Assembly: GCA_900543455.1 (NCBI GenBank)
Contig: UQRR01000114.1
Span: forward strand, 1-5,848
Length of the DNA: 5,848 nt
Source: an uncultured Dialister sp.
GTDB taxonomy: Bacteria; Bacillota; Negativicutes; Veillonellales; Dialisteraceae
Direction of reading: 5' to 3'
Positions 1-4,897 of this stretch are shown in pieces; position 1 is the stretch's first letter, and each line of letters opens with the position of its first letter. The notes beneath the pieces are model-generated. The model did no database searches, was not told the origin of the DNA, and saw only the letters and a program-made list of their open reading frames with translations. The position numbers and the translations under genes were made by a program.

Positions 1-263
1 CCTTAAATAGCTCGCTATTCGCGTCAGGTTATTCCTCGCTATGCATAAAATTTCAAGAGTAAAATCTGACAACGATTTTATCAGTGTTTCCCTAGAAAAT
101 GCTCAGACGCGTTCCCTCTTACTATGAAAGTCGGCTGTCAGGTTGGGCGGGTTCATTGGGTTCAGAGGGTAGGGCGGGGGCGGAAGGGACGCACAATTCA
201 TATAGCGTCCCAATACCCCCATATATAATTTCGCGGCGCTATATATTTGATGCGCCGCACCAC
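1..263. other. Gene-free stretch with several small hairpins
   Basis: No credible gene is seen here. The longest open frame, 99-284, has no ribosome binding site and runs into repeat DNA. The stretch holds small inverted repeats: AATAGC/GCTATT at 6-19, TAAAATC/GATTTTA at 60-80 (7-bp stem, 7-nt loop), and two larger hairpins at 186-258 listed separately. GGGTTCA occurs twice at 149-155 and 158-164; it is the complement of the TGAACCC motif in the tails of the composite repeats downstream. The region is probably repeat-derived, and the flanking gene lies outside the window. Confidence 0.5.
186..258. repeat. Pair of hairpins with identical 7-12-7 geometry
   Basis: GGGACGC (186-192) pairs with GCGTCCC (205-211), and GCGGCGC (233-239) pairs with GCGCCGC (252-258). 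Each is a perfect 7-bp stem with a 12-nt AT-rich loop. Between them, CCCCATATATA at about 217-227 followed by GCGGCG matches the centre of composite repeat A (322-366). The second hairpin therefore looks like a diverged copy of that module with a longer loop. Function unknown; it could be a structured RNA or a cruciform-forming repeat. Confidence 0.5.
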
Positions 264-458
264 AAGTTTGAAAGCAGGGATTAGTAGCTAGGGATTAGGA
301 GCCTCGAGTGACTTGAATACTACTTTCGGGCATCGCCCCATATATACTCGCGGCGAAGCCGCCACCACCATTTCTAATTTCTCATTTCTAATTCCTCATT
401 CGAGCAAAGCTTTCATTTGCGATCAAGGGACAGCGTCCCACGGGCTAAGCGTGAACCC
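264..458 (+). repeat. Composite intergenic repeat A, copy 1 (forward)
   Basis: The modules in order are: AAGTTTGAAAGCAG (264-277); a short heptamer tract (TTAGTAG, CTAGGGA, TTAGGAG at 281-301); a 45-bp centre at 322-366 with CATATATA and a GCGGC-GAA-GCCGC hairpin; a second heptamer tract in exact register at 370-401 (ATTTCTA, ATTTCTC, ATTTCTA, ATTCCTC, ATTC); and a tail with GGGAC-AGC-GTCCC (427-439), ACGGGCTAA and TGAACCC. The same order recurs at 2137-2390 and, reversed, at 1171-1592. The centre differs from the copy at 2244-2288 by two bases. No gene is seen. It ends just before the promoter at 474. Confidence 0.8.
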
Positions 459-473
459 ATCCACCGTCTCCCC

Positions 474-502
474 TTGCTGATTTCCCCTTTGCCCCTTATA
501 AT
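474..502 (+). promoter_or_regulatory. Sigma70-type promoter of the 197-aa membrane protein gene
   Basis: TTGCTG (474-479) and a perfect TATAAT (497-502) are separated by 17 nt. The -35 box is weak (TTG conserved) and the -10 is ideal. It lies 32 nt before the start codon at 534 and just downstream of repeat A copy 1, so the gene appears to be transcribed alone. Confidence 0.65.
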
Positions 503-533
503 AGAAAGAACAACTCAGCAAAGGAGACATATC

Positions 534-1127
534 ATGGAAGGATCCACCAGCAGTATCATTTTTATCGCGCTCATCACGACGCTTCTCGTCGTATTCAATT
601 ACCGCACCATGCGCTTCAAGAAAAATGTGGCGGACATCGTGCAGCAGATCCTCGCGCATAATAAGCGGGACAGAATGCTGCGGAATCAGGAATTCATTCA
701 CTACTTCCTTTCGAGCGGAAATATCTGGCTCGCGCACATGGATGTGGACTTCAGAAAGACTGTCATGGTGCAGACCGGCGTCTCGGTGCTTTCTATCGTA
801 GGCGGGCTTGCACTCATCGCGGCCTGCGTCTTCTGCGAAGTGTATCCGCTTGCGATCTACCCCGTCGCAATGCTCGTCTTTGCATGGAAGGTGGGATTCT
901 CTTTTGAGACCATTTCCAAGGATGAGAAGGTGAATGCACGCCGCGCGATGGAAAATTATAAGAAACAGTATCCGAATGATCCTACGGTGAAGCAGAATAA
1001 GTGCACGGATAAGTCTCCGGCCTGGTATATGACGGCGAAGAAGCTGGCCAAGACCGGCAGCCTCGGCCGCGGCAAGGCGGATGCGAAACCGGAAGCAAAG
1101 ACGGTCGTCAAAAAAGGAAAGAAATAA
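534..1127 (+). CDS. Hypothetical membrane protein with Lys-rich C-terminal tail
   Basis: I do not recognise this 197-aa protein. The start at 534 is chosen because AAGGAG (521-526) lies 7 nt upstream and a promoter sits at 474-502; the frame opens further upstream, but only through repeat DNA. An N-terminal hydrophobic helix (about residues 7-24) is followed by a basic, amphipathic region (about 25-75), then two closely spaced hydrophobic segments (about 80-102 and 104-120) separated by a short CEVYPLAIYP turn. The C-terminal third is soluble, contains AMENYKKQYPNDP, and ends in a Lys/Ala/Gly-rich tail (about 172-197). By the positive-inside rule the basic tail is probably cytosolic and could contact nucleic acid or acidic lipid; this is inference. 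The gene has its own promoter and terminator and is flanked by inverted copies of repeat A. Confidence 0.85.
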   Translation: MEGSTSSIIFIALITTLLVVFNYRTMRFKKNVADIVQQILAHNKRDRMLRNQEFIHYFLSSGNIWLAHMDVDFRKTVMVQTGVSVLSIVGGLALIAACVFCEVYPLAIYPVAMLVFAWKVGFSFETISKDEKVNARRAMENYKKQYPNDPTVKQNKCTDKSPAWYMTAKKLAKTGSLGRGKADAKPEAKTVVKKGKK

Positions 1128-1130
1128 AAA

Positions 1131-1160
1131 GGGAGCTGTGCAGCGCACAGCTCTTTGTTG
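1131..1160 (+). terminator. Rho-independent terminator after the membrane protein gene
   Basis: GAGCTGTGC (1133-1141), loop AGC and GCACAGCTC (1145-1153) form a perfect 9-bp stem followed by TTTGTTG. It begins 4 nt after the stop codon. The AAAAAGG before the stem gives it some bidirectional character, which could also stop transcription coming from the repeat side. Confidence 0.85.
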
Positions 1161-1328
1161 TCAATGAAGGGGGAGGGTTAGCCCACGTGGCGTACTGTCC
1201 CTTCATTGGGGATGGAAGCCTCGCTTGAATGAGAAATGAGAAATGAGAAATGGTGGTGGCGGCTTCGCCGCGAGTATATATGAAGCGATGCCCGAAGGTC
1301 TGCGGAGATAGGTTTCCCTCGTATCGTC

Positions 1329-1484
1329 AGCCTTCCCCTCGAGGGGAAGGTGCCCCATAGGGGCGGATAGGGCACAGGCGGCAGGAAAGACAGATGCGGA
1401 AAGCGGAACAGCGCGGCACATGTGGAAAAAGCGTAAGTCCCTCGCCGCGAATGACAAAGATTTCTCGCTCTGCTCGAAATGACA
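1329..1484 (-). repeat. Palindromic repeat B, copy 1 (reverse)
   Basis: About 155 bp, matching 3586-3740 in inverted orientation. Both copies share a 28-bp identical block (1398-1425 and 3645-3672) that contains CACATGTG. Other parts are a perfect 20-bp palindrome, CCTTCCCCTC with GAGGGGAAGG (1331-1350), a GCCCC-ATA-GGGGC hairpin (1352-1364), and a GATTTCTCGCTC..GCTCGAAATGAC imperfect palindrome at the far end (about 1460-1482). The similar peptides it appears to encode are a by-product of DNA repetition, not evidence of a gene. Confidence 0.8.
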
Positions 1485-1498
1485 GTGCGAGAGTGCCA

Positions 1499-1592
1499 CC
1501 AGTCACCAGTCCCTAGTCCCCAGCTACCAGCCACTCGCGGATCCTAATCCCTAATCCCCAGCCACCAGTCACTAGTCACCAGTCACTAGTCC
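1499..1592. repeat. Degenerate 7-bp tandem array, 12 units
   Basis: Five heptamers (1499-1533: CCAGTCA, CCAGTCC, CTAGTCC, CCAGCTA, CCAGCCA), a 10-nt interruption (1534-1543), then seven more (1544-1592: CTAATCC twice, CCAGCCA, CCAGTCA, CTAGTCA, CCAGTCA, CTAGTCC). The consensus is C-Y-A-R-Y-C-M. It ends 27 nt before the YbaK-family start codon, so that gene's upstream DNA is almost all repeat. The array resembles the heptanucleotide STRR repeats described in filamentous cyanobacteria (from memory). Confidence 0.8.
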
Positions 1593-1619
1593 CCCATTGA
1601 TACGAAAGAAGTGCATACG

Positions 1620-2102
1620 ATGTCCTTTGAAAAAGTAAAAGAATATTTTGAGACCCTCGGCATGAGGGATCGCTGTATGGATCTGCAGGAGTCATCGGCG
1701 ACGGTGGCGCTGGCGGCACAGGCTCTCGGGACGGAGGAGGCGCGCATCGCGAAAACGATGTCCTTCCTCTTGGATGACAAGCCGCTCATCATCGTCGTGG
1801 CGGGAGATGCCAGGGTGGATAATCACAAATTCAAGATGAGCTTTCATAAGAAGGCGAAGATGATCCCCGGCGCCGATTGTGAGAAGTACATCGGCCACCG
1901 CCCCGGCGGCGTGTGTCCCTTCTGCCTGCCCGAGGGCGTGCCGGTCTATCTGGATGTTTCTTTGCAGCGTTTCGACATCGTCTATCCGGCAGCAGGCACA
2001 GACCACAGCGCTGTGCGCCTCTCGATCCCCGAGCTCGAGTCCTCATCCAAGGCCTTGGGCTGGGTCGATGTGTGCAAGAATTGGGAGAGCGAAGAGGGTT
2101 AG
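1620..2102 (+). CDS. YbaK/EbsC-family protein, probable aminoacyl-tRNA deacylase
   Basis: A 160-aa stand-alone member of the YbaK/ProX/EbsC editing-domain superfamily, which hydrolyses mischarged tRNAs (for example Cys- or Ala-tRNA-Pro) in the cytosol. Visible family features are RIAKTMSF, with Lys45 at the position of the conserved superfamily lysine; a core strand LIIVVAGDARVD (56-67); GGVCPF (96-101); VYLDVSLQRFD (109-119); and the ending GTDHSAVRLSIPEL. The base after GGVCPF is Cys102, where many relatives have Gly. The length is normal. ATG 1620 is preferred over GTG 1611 because the weak AGAAG (1607-1611) would then sit 8 nt upstream. No clear promoter is seen, since the upstream DNA is heptamer repeat. 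The substrate tRNA cannot be read from sequence. Confidence 0.92.
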   Translation: MSFEKVKEYFETLGMRDRCMDLQESSATVALAAQALGTEEARIAKTMSFLLDDKPLIIVVAGDARVDNHKFKMSFHKKAKMIPGADCEKYIGHRPGGVCPFCLPEGVPVYLDVSLQRFDIVYPAAGTDHSAVRLSIPELESSSKALGWVDVCKNWESEEG

Positions 2103-2135
2103 CTCAAGGGGCGAGCCGCCCCAAGGGCTAACCCT
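2095..2135. repeat. Long palindrome overlapping the YbaK-family stop codon
   Basis: AGGGTTAGCTC (2095-2105) pairs with GGGCTAACCCT (2125-2135) through 11 bp with one G-T pair. After an AA/AA internal loop, GGGGCG (2108-2113) pairs with CGCCCC (2117-2122) around AGC. The gene's TAG stop (2100-2102) is inside the left arm. No T-run follows, so it is not a standard intrinsic terminator, although the RNA hairpin could still protect the 3' end. GGGCTAACCCT also occurs in the tails of the other repeat A copies, so this belongs to the repeat family. Confidence 0.75.
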
Positions 2136-2136
2136 G

Positions 2137-2390
2137 AAGTTTGAAAGCAGGTATGAGTGGCTAGTGACTGGTGACTTGTGACTGGTAGCTAGGGATTAGT
2201 GGCTAGGGATTAGGAGTCTTGAGTGACTGGTGACTTACATACCACTTTCGGGCATCGCCCCATATATATTTGCGGCGAAGCCGCCACCTTCATTCCTAAT
2301 TCCTCATTCCTAATCCCTCATTCAGGTCGAGCTTTCATCCCCAATCAAGGGACGGCGCGCCCCACGGGCTAACCCTGAACCCTGAACCCT
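2137..2390 (+). repeat. Composite repeat A, copy 3 (forward)
   Basis: It starts with the same AAGTTTGAAAGCAG as copy 1. Next come eight in-register heptamers at 2161-2216 (CTAGTGA, CTGGTGA, CTTGTGA, CTGGTAG, CTAGGGA, TTAGTGG, CTAGGGA, TTAGGAG), the 45-bp centre (2244-2288, hairpin 2272-2284), a second heptamer tract at 2292-2326 (ATTCCTA, ATTCCTC, ATTCCTA, ATCCCTC, ATTCAGG), and a tail ending in a third heptamer type, AACCCTG (2371-2390). AGGGATTAGGA (2205-2215) and TCCTAATCCCT (2308-2318) form an 11-bp perfect inverted repeat across the centre. It fills the gap before the aminotransferase; no gene or convincing promoter is seen in it. Confidence 0.8.
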
Positions 2391-2419
2391 ATTCACTCAT
2401 ATTTCTACGGAGTATTCCT

Positions 2420-3553
2420 ATGATCGTTTCACAGTTCGGCGTCGAAAGCTGGATGGACCAGTACGAAGAAGGCGCCAAGTACAATATCACGGACACCTGC
2501 GCGAAGCCTCTCTCGCTCACAGAGCTTTTTTCGCTGGCGGGCGAGGATCGCGCAGATTTCATGGAGCGCTTTTTTGCAAGAGAGCAGACATACGGCACCA
2601 TCTTCGGCTCGGAGAAGGTCAAGAAGGAAATCAGCCGTCTCTATGAGAGCATCTCTCCGGAGGAGATCCTGACGGAGCATGGTGCGACGGGTGGGAACCA
2701 GCACATTTTCTTCTCGCTCATTCGCCCGGGGGATCGCGTGATCGCATTCTCCCCAAGCTATCAGCAGTTTTACTCTGCACCGGAAGCGCTCGGGGCGGAG
2801 GTGACGGTGCTGCGCCTTCGAAGAGAGAATGGCTATCTGCCGGACCTGGATGAGCTTTCGCGGGCAGCGGCGCGCGGCGTGCGCATGATCTGCCTCAATA
2901 ATCCGAACAATCCGACGGGCTCTCTGATCCCTGCGGATATAATGGCGGACATCGTCACCATCGCGCGCAGGGCAGGTGCCTACCTTTTCTGCGATGAAGT
3001 GTACAGCGGCGTTTCCATTGATGGAGCATCCACTCCCTCCGTTGCCGATCTCTATGAGAAGGGGATCGCGACCGGGTCAATGTCGAAGGCCTTTTCGCTG
3101 GCCGGGCTTCGTCTCGGCTGGCTTGCGACCCATGACCGGCAGGCACTCGCCCAGTTTCGCCGCGTGCGGGACTATGACCTTGTGAGCTGCGGGCTTTTCG
3201 ATGAGGAAATCGCGGCGCTCGCCTTGGTGCACAAGGAAAAAATCCTTGCGAGAAACCGCGCCATTCTGGCAGCCAATCTTCCCATTCTGGATGCCTGGGT
3301 GAAGAGGGAGCCGCATGTCTCTTACGTGAGACCGACTGCCGGTACCATGGCACTTGTGCATTATGATCTTCCCATCGGCTCGCGCGATTTCTGCCGCCGC
3401 ATGTATGAGGAGACAGGCGCCTTCTGCGTCCCCGGCGACTGCTTCGATGAACCATTCTCTTTCCGTGTCGGCTACGGCCATGAGGCGGACGTACTGAGAA
3501 AAGGGCTGGATGCGGTGAGTGAATTTATCAGGCGCGTGACCGGTGTGAAGTGA
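2420..3553 (+). CDS. PLP-dependent aminotransferase, class I/II (fold type I)
   Basis: A 377-aa cytosolic enzyme of the aspartate aminotransferase superfamily, expected to transfer an amino group through pyridoxal phosphate. All key elements are present: the cofactor-pocket region GATGGNQ (88-94), the aromatic SPSY with Tyr114, NPNNPTG (161-167, with Asn164 contacting PLP), DEVY (192-195, with Asp192 for the pyridine nitrogen), SMSKAFSLAGLRLGW with the Schiff-base Lys223 and phosphate-binding Arg231, and Arg349 in FRVGYG as the substrate-carboxylate arginine. Length is near the family norm. CGGAG (2408-2412), 7 nt before the ATG, supports the start. The N-terminus is compact and lacks a separate domain. 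The substrate cannot be assigned; it resembles the broad group that includes capreomycidine-synthase-like and other amino-acid aminotransferases. It stands alone between repeats A and B. Confidence 0.93.
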   Translation: MIVSQFGVESWMDQYEEGAKYNITDTCAKPLSLTELFSLAGEDRADFMERFFAREQTYGTIFGSEKVKKEISRLYESISPEEILTEHGATGGNQHIFFSLIRPGDRVIAFSPSYQQFYSAPEALGAEVTVLRLRRENGYLPDLDELSRAAARGVRMICLNNPNNPTGSLIPADIMADIVTIARRAGAYLFCDEVYSGVSIDGASTPSVADLYEKGIATGSMSKAFSLAGLRLGWLATHDRQALAQFRRVRDYDLVSCGLFDEEIAALALVHKEKILARNRAILAANLPILDAWVKREPHVSYVRPTAGTMALVHYDLPIGSRDFCRRMYEETGAFCVPGDCFDEPFSFRVGYGHEADVLRKGLDAVSEFIRRVTGVK

Positions 3554-3585
3554 CTAAGAGACAGGGAGACATCAGACGCCCGCTT

Positions 3586-3740
3586 TGTCATTTCAAGCGA
3601 AGCGAGAAATCTTTTTCGCTTGCGGTCAGGGACTCACGCTTTCCCCACATGTGCCGCGCTGTTCCGCTTTCCTCATCTGTCTTTCATGCCGCCAGTGCCC
3701 TATCCGCCCCTTCGGGGCACCTTCCCCTCGAGGGGAAGGC
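3586..3740 (+). repeat. Palindromic repeat B, copy 2 (forward)
   Basis: Inverted partner of 1329-1484. It begins TGTCATTTC..GAAGCGAGAAATC, carries the shared 28-bp identical block (3645-3672), and ends with GCCCC-TTC-GGGGC (3706-3718) and the same perfect 20-bp palindrome (3720-3739). Stem bases of the GCCCC hairpin are unchanged from copy 1 and only the loop differs. It lies 32 nt after the aminotransferase stop, which has no conventional terminator, so these strong hairpins may form that transcript's 3' end (inference). Confidence 0.8.
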
Positions 3741-3786
3741 TATTAAGTTCGGCGTTTCCTTAACATACGACGTTTTTCCCCGCTCC

Positions 3787-3815
3787 TTGCCTAAACCGCG
3801 CAAAGCAAGTACAAT
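3787..3815 (+). promoter_or_regulatory. Sigma70-type promoter of divIVA
   Basis: TTGCCT (3787-3792) and TACAAT (3810-3815) are 17 nt apart, matching the consensus at 4 and 5 of 6 positions. The -10 ends 29 nt before the divIVA ATG, which leaves a short leader containing the ribosome binding site AAGGAGG (3831-3837). Confidence 0.7.
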
Positions 3816-3844
3816 AGAAGAAAGTTCCCCAAGGAGGCAAAGCT

Positions 3845-4561
3845 ATGATTACACCAATGGACATTCATAATAAAACTTTCTCCAAAGGCCTGCGCGGCTA
3901 CAGCGAGGAAGAGGTCAATGATTTCCTGCGCCAGATCGTCACTGATTACGAGCAGATCTATCGTGAGCATCGCGAGATGGAAGAAGAAATGGACCAGATG
4001 AAATTGAAGCTCTCCAACTATGAGAGGATCTCGGATACCATGACGGCGACGCTCCAGCTTGCCAAGGATACCGCTGAGAACGTCAAGAAGAACGCAAAGA
4101 GAAATGCGGATATCCTGATCTCCAATGCCAAGATGGAAGGAGACAGACAGGTGAAGGACGCGGAGGACTATCGCCGCCGCCTGGCTGAGACCATGATCCA
4201 TACGGAAGGAAATATGAAGAACTACGTGAGCAAGATCCGAAAGGATCTGGAGCTTGCGCTGGCATCCATCGATGCGCTGGAAAATCTGAAGGCTCCCATC
4301 GTCCCTGGCTATGCCTATCCGGCTGTCGAGCCGGAGGAGGAAGCGCCGAAGACCGAGGAGGCATCTTCCGAAGCTGCCCAAGAAGAGACAGTGGTAGAAG
4401 AGACAGTGACAGAAGAAGCGGTGACAGAAGCAGCGGTATCCGAAGAGCCTGCCGCAGAAGAGAGCGGAGCAGGGAAGGAAGCACCGGCAGTAGAGAAAGC
4501 ACCGGCAGAGGAAGCCGCTTTGGCAGAGGAAAAGCCGGAAGAAGAGAAAGAGGCGAAGTGA
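3845..4561 (+). CDS. divIVA: Cell-division/polar scaffold protein DivIVA
   Basis: A 238-aa DivIVA-family protein, a cytosolic coiled-coil scaffold that binds curved membrane at poles and septa and recruits division or cell-wall factors. The N-terminal membrane-binding domain is clear: ITPMDIHNKTFSKGLRGYSEEEVNDFL (residues 2-28, given by its start and end motifs TPMDIHNKTF and GLRGYSEEEV). Leu16-Arg17 occupy the position of the membrane-inserting Phe17-Arg18 of B. subtilis DivIVA. A first coiled coil spans about 29-60 and a second helical region about 65-148. From about 160 the protein becomes an acidic, probably disordered tail rich in Glu, Ala and Val, partly made of 5-aa repeats (180-199). 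The AAGGAGG site 7 nt upstream fixes the start. It is transcribed alone; the usual ylm/sep neighbours are not in view. Confidence 0.94.
   Translation: MITPMDIHNKTFSKGLRGYSEEEVNDFLRQIVTDYEQIYREHREMEEEMDQMKLKLSNYERISDTMTATLQLAKDTAENVKKNAKRNADILISNAKMEGDRQVKDAEDYRRRLAETMIHTEGNMKNYVSKIRKDLELALASIDALENLKAPIVPGYAYPAVEPEEEAPKTEEASSEAAQEETVVEETVTEEAVTEAAVSEEPAAEESGAGKEAPAVEKAPAEEAALAEEKPEEEKEAK
4381..4440 (+). repeat. 15-bp tandem repeat, 4 units, inside divIVA
   Basis: Four consecutive 15-mers begin AGAAGAGACAGTGGT, AGAAGAGACAGTGAC, AGAAGAAGCGGTGAC and AGAAGCAGCGGTATC. They keep frame and encode E-E-T-V-V, E-E-T-V-T, E-E-A-V-T and E-A-A-V-S (residues 180-199). The first two units differ by two bases, so expansion is recent or maintained. 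A second short duplication built on AGCACCGGCAG follows at about 4480-4510. Confidence 0.8.
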
Positions 4562-4663
4562 CGGGAATGGCGTGACCGGTGATTTCCACCGCGGCGACGA
4601 CCTTTCACGTTACGGATCCCCTTTTGCGCTGTACTATACGCATATTCATTGGAACGAGAAAGA

Positions 4664-4697
4664 AGCCATTGGCACCTCCGTGCCGATGGCTTTTTGC
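4664..4697 (+). terminator. First rho-independent terminator downstream of divIVA
   Basis: AGCCATTGGCAC (4664-4675), loop CTCC and GTGCCGATGGCT (4680-4691) form a 12-bp stem with one T-G pair, followed by TTTTTG. It lies about 100 nt after the divIVA stop. The intervening 4562-4663 holds a small hairpin (CGGTG/CACCG at 4577-4591) and no gene. Confidence 0.88.
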
Positions 4698-4713
4698 GTT
4701 TGATGCGTCAGAG

Positions 4714-4746
4714 AAGCCGCTGTGATATCTTCGTGGCAGCTTTTTG
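4714..4746 (+). terminator. Second tandem terminator downstream of divIVA
   Basis: AAGCCGCTGTGA (4714-4725), loop TATCT and TCGTGGCAGCTT (4731-4742) pair with one mismatch and three G-U wobbles, followed by a T-run (4741-4745). The wobbles pair only in plus-strand RNA, which fixes the direction. It starts 17 nt after the first terminator and shares its AGAAGCC start and GCTTTTTG end, so it may be a back-up or a diverged duplicate. Confidence 0.6.
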
Positions 4747-4820
4747 TGATGGAAAAGAAAGCGGCAGCGGCCGCACGCTGGAGCCGAAGGTAGGTGATAT
4801 CGATTTTTACAAATTGCAAT

Positions 4821-4852
4821 AAAAAAGCACAGGCGGAGCGCCTGTGCTTTTG
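4821..4852 (-). terminator. Bidirectional terminator between the convergent genes
   Basis: AAAAGCACAGGCG (4823-4835), loop GAG and CGCCTGTGCTTTT (4839-4851) form a perfect 13-bp stem. On the minus strand the stem ends in a run of six T, making this the terminator of the Bax-inhibitor-family gene, whose stop is 46 nt away. A shorter T-run on the plus strand lets it serve as a third stop for divIVA read-through. Confidence 0.88.
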
Positions 4853-4897
4853 TCATCCTGCCAGATGATCTCTGAGAGAAGTCTGATGTCAGGGCGG

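Larger units (their letters stand above)
1171..1592 (-). repeat. Composite repeat A, copy 2 (reverse), interrupted by repeat B
   Basis: Read on the minus strand, the module order equals that of copies 1 and 3: a heptamer tract (1592 down to 1499), then the centre with the GCGGC-GAA-GCCGC hairpin and CATATATA (1297 down to 1255), a second heptamer tract of three ATTTCTC units plus ATTC (1252 down to 1227), and a tail with AAGGGACAG and GGGCTAACCCT (to 1171). Unlike the other copies, repeat B (1329-1484) lies between the first tract and the centre. This fills the whole gap of more than 400 bases between the membrane protein gene and the YbaK-family gene; no gene is seen in it. Confidence 0.75.

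Noticed and set aside
99..284. Open frame of 61 codons on the plus strand
   Set aside because: No ribosome binding site or promoter, unusual composition, and it reads through the hairpins and into repeat A.
417..533. N-terminal extension of the membrane protein from TTG 417
   Set aside because: It would translate repeat DNA and the promoter itself; AAGGAG 7 nt before ATG 534 clearly marks the start.
423..1148. Long minus-strand frame opposite the membrane protein gene
   Set aside because: It is a shadow of the GC-rich plus-strand gene, without a ribosome binding site, and it reads through the terminator.
1178..1534. Two overlapping minus-strand frames, and a similar plus-strand frame at 3550-3870, with shared peptides such as HMCRAVPLS
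   Set aside because: The similarity reflects DNA repeat B read in matching frames. There is no ribosome binding site, and the frames run across palindromes and tandem heptamers.
1499..1592. CRISPR array
   Set aside because: The units are 7 bp, degenerate and contiguous, with no unique spacers and no cas genes in view.
264..1592. Insertion sequence with inverted terminal repeats
   Set aside because: The enclosed gene shows no transposase motif, and the repeats are composite intergenic elements with a further direct copy at 2137-2390.
2375..2403. Promoter for the aminotransferase (CATATT at 2398-2403)
   Set aside because: No -35 at a suitable distance, and the -10 would leave almost no leader before the ribosome binding site.
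4605..4856. Minus-strand frame of 83 codons between the convergent genes
   Set aside because: It spans all three terminators and has no ribosome binding site.
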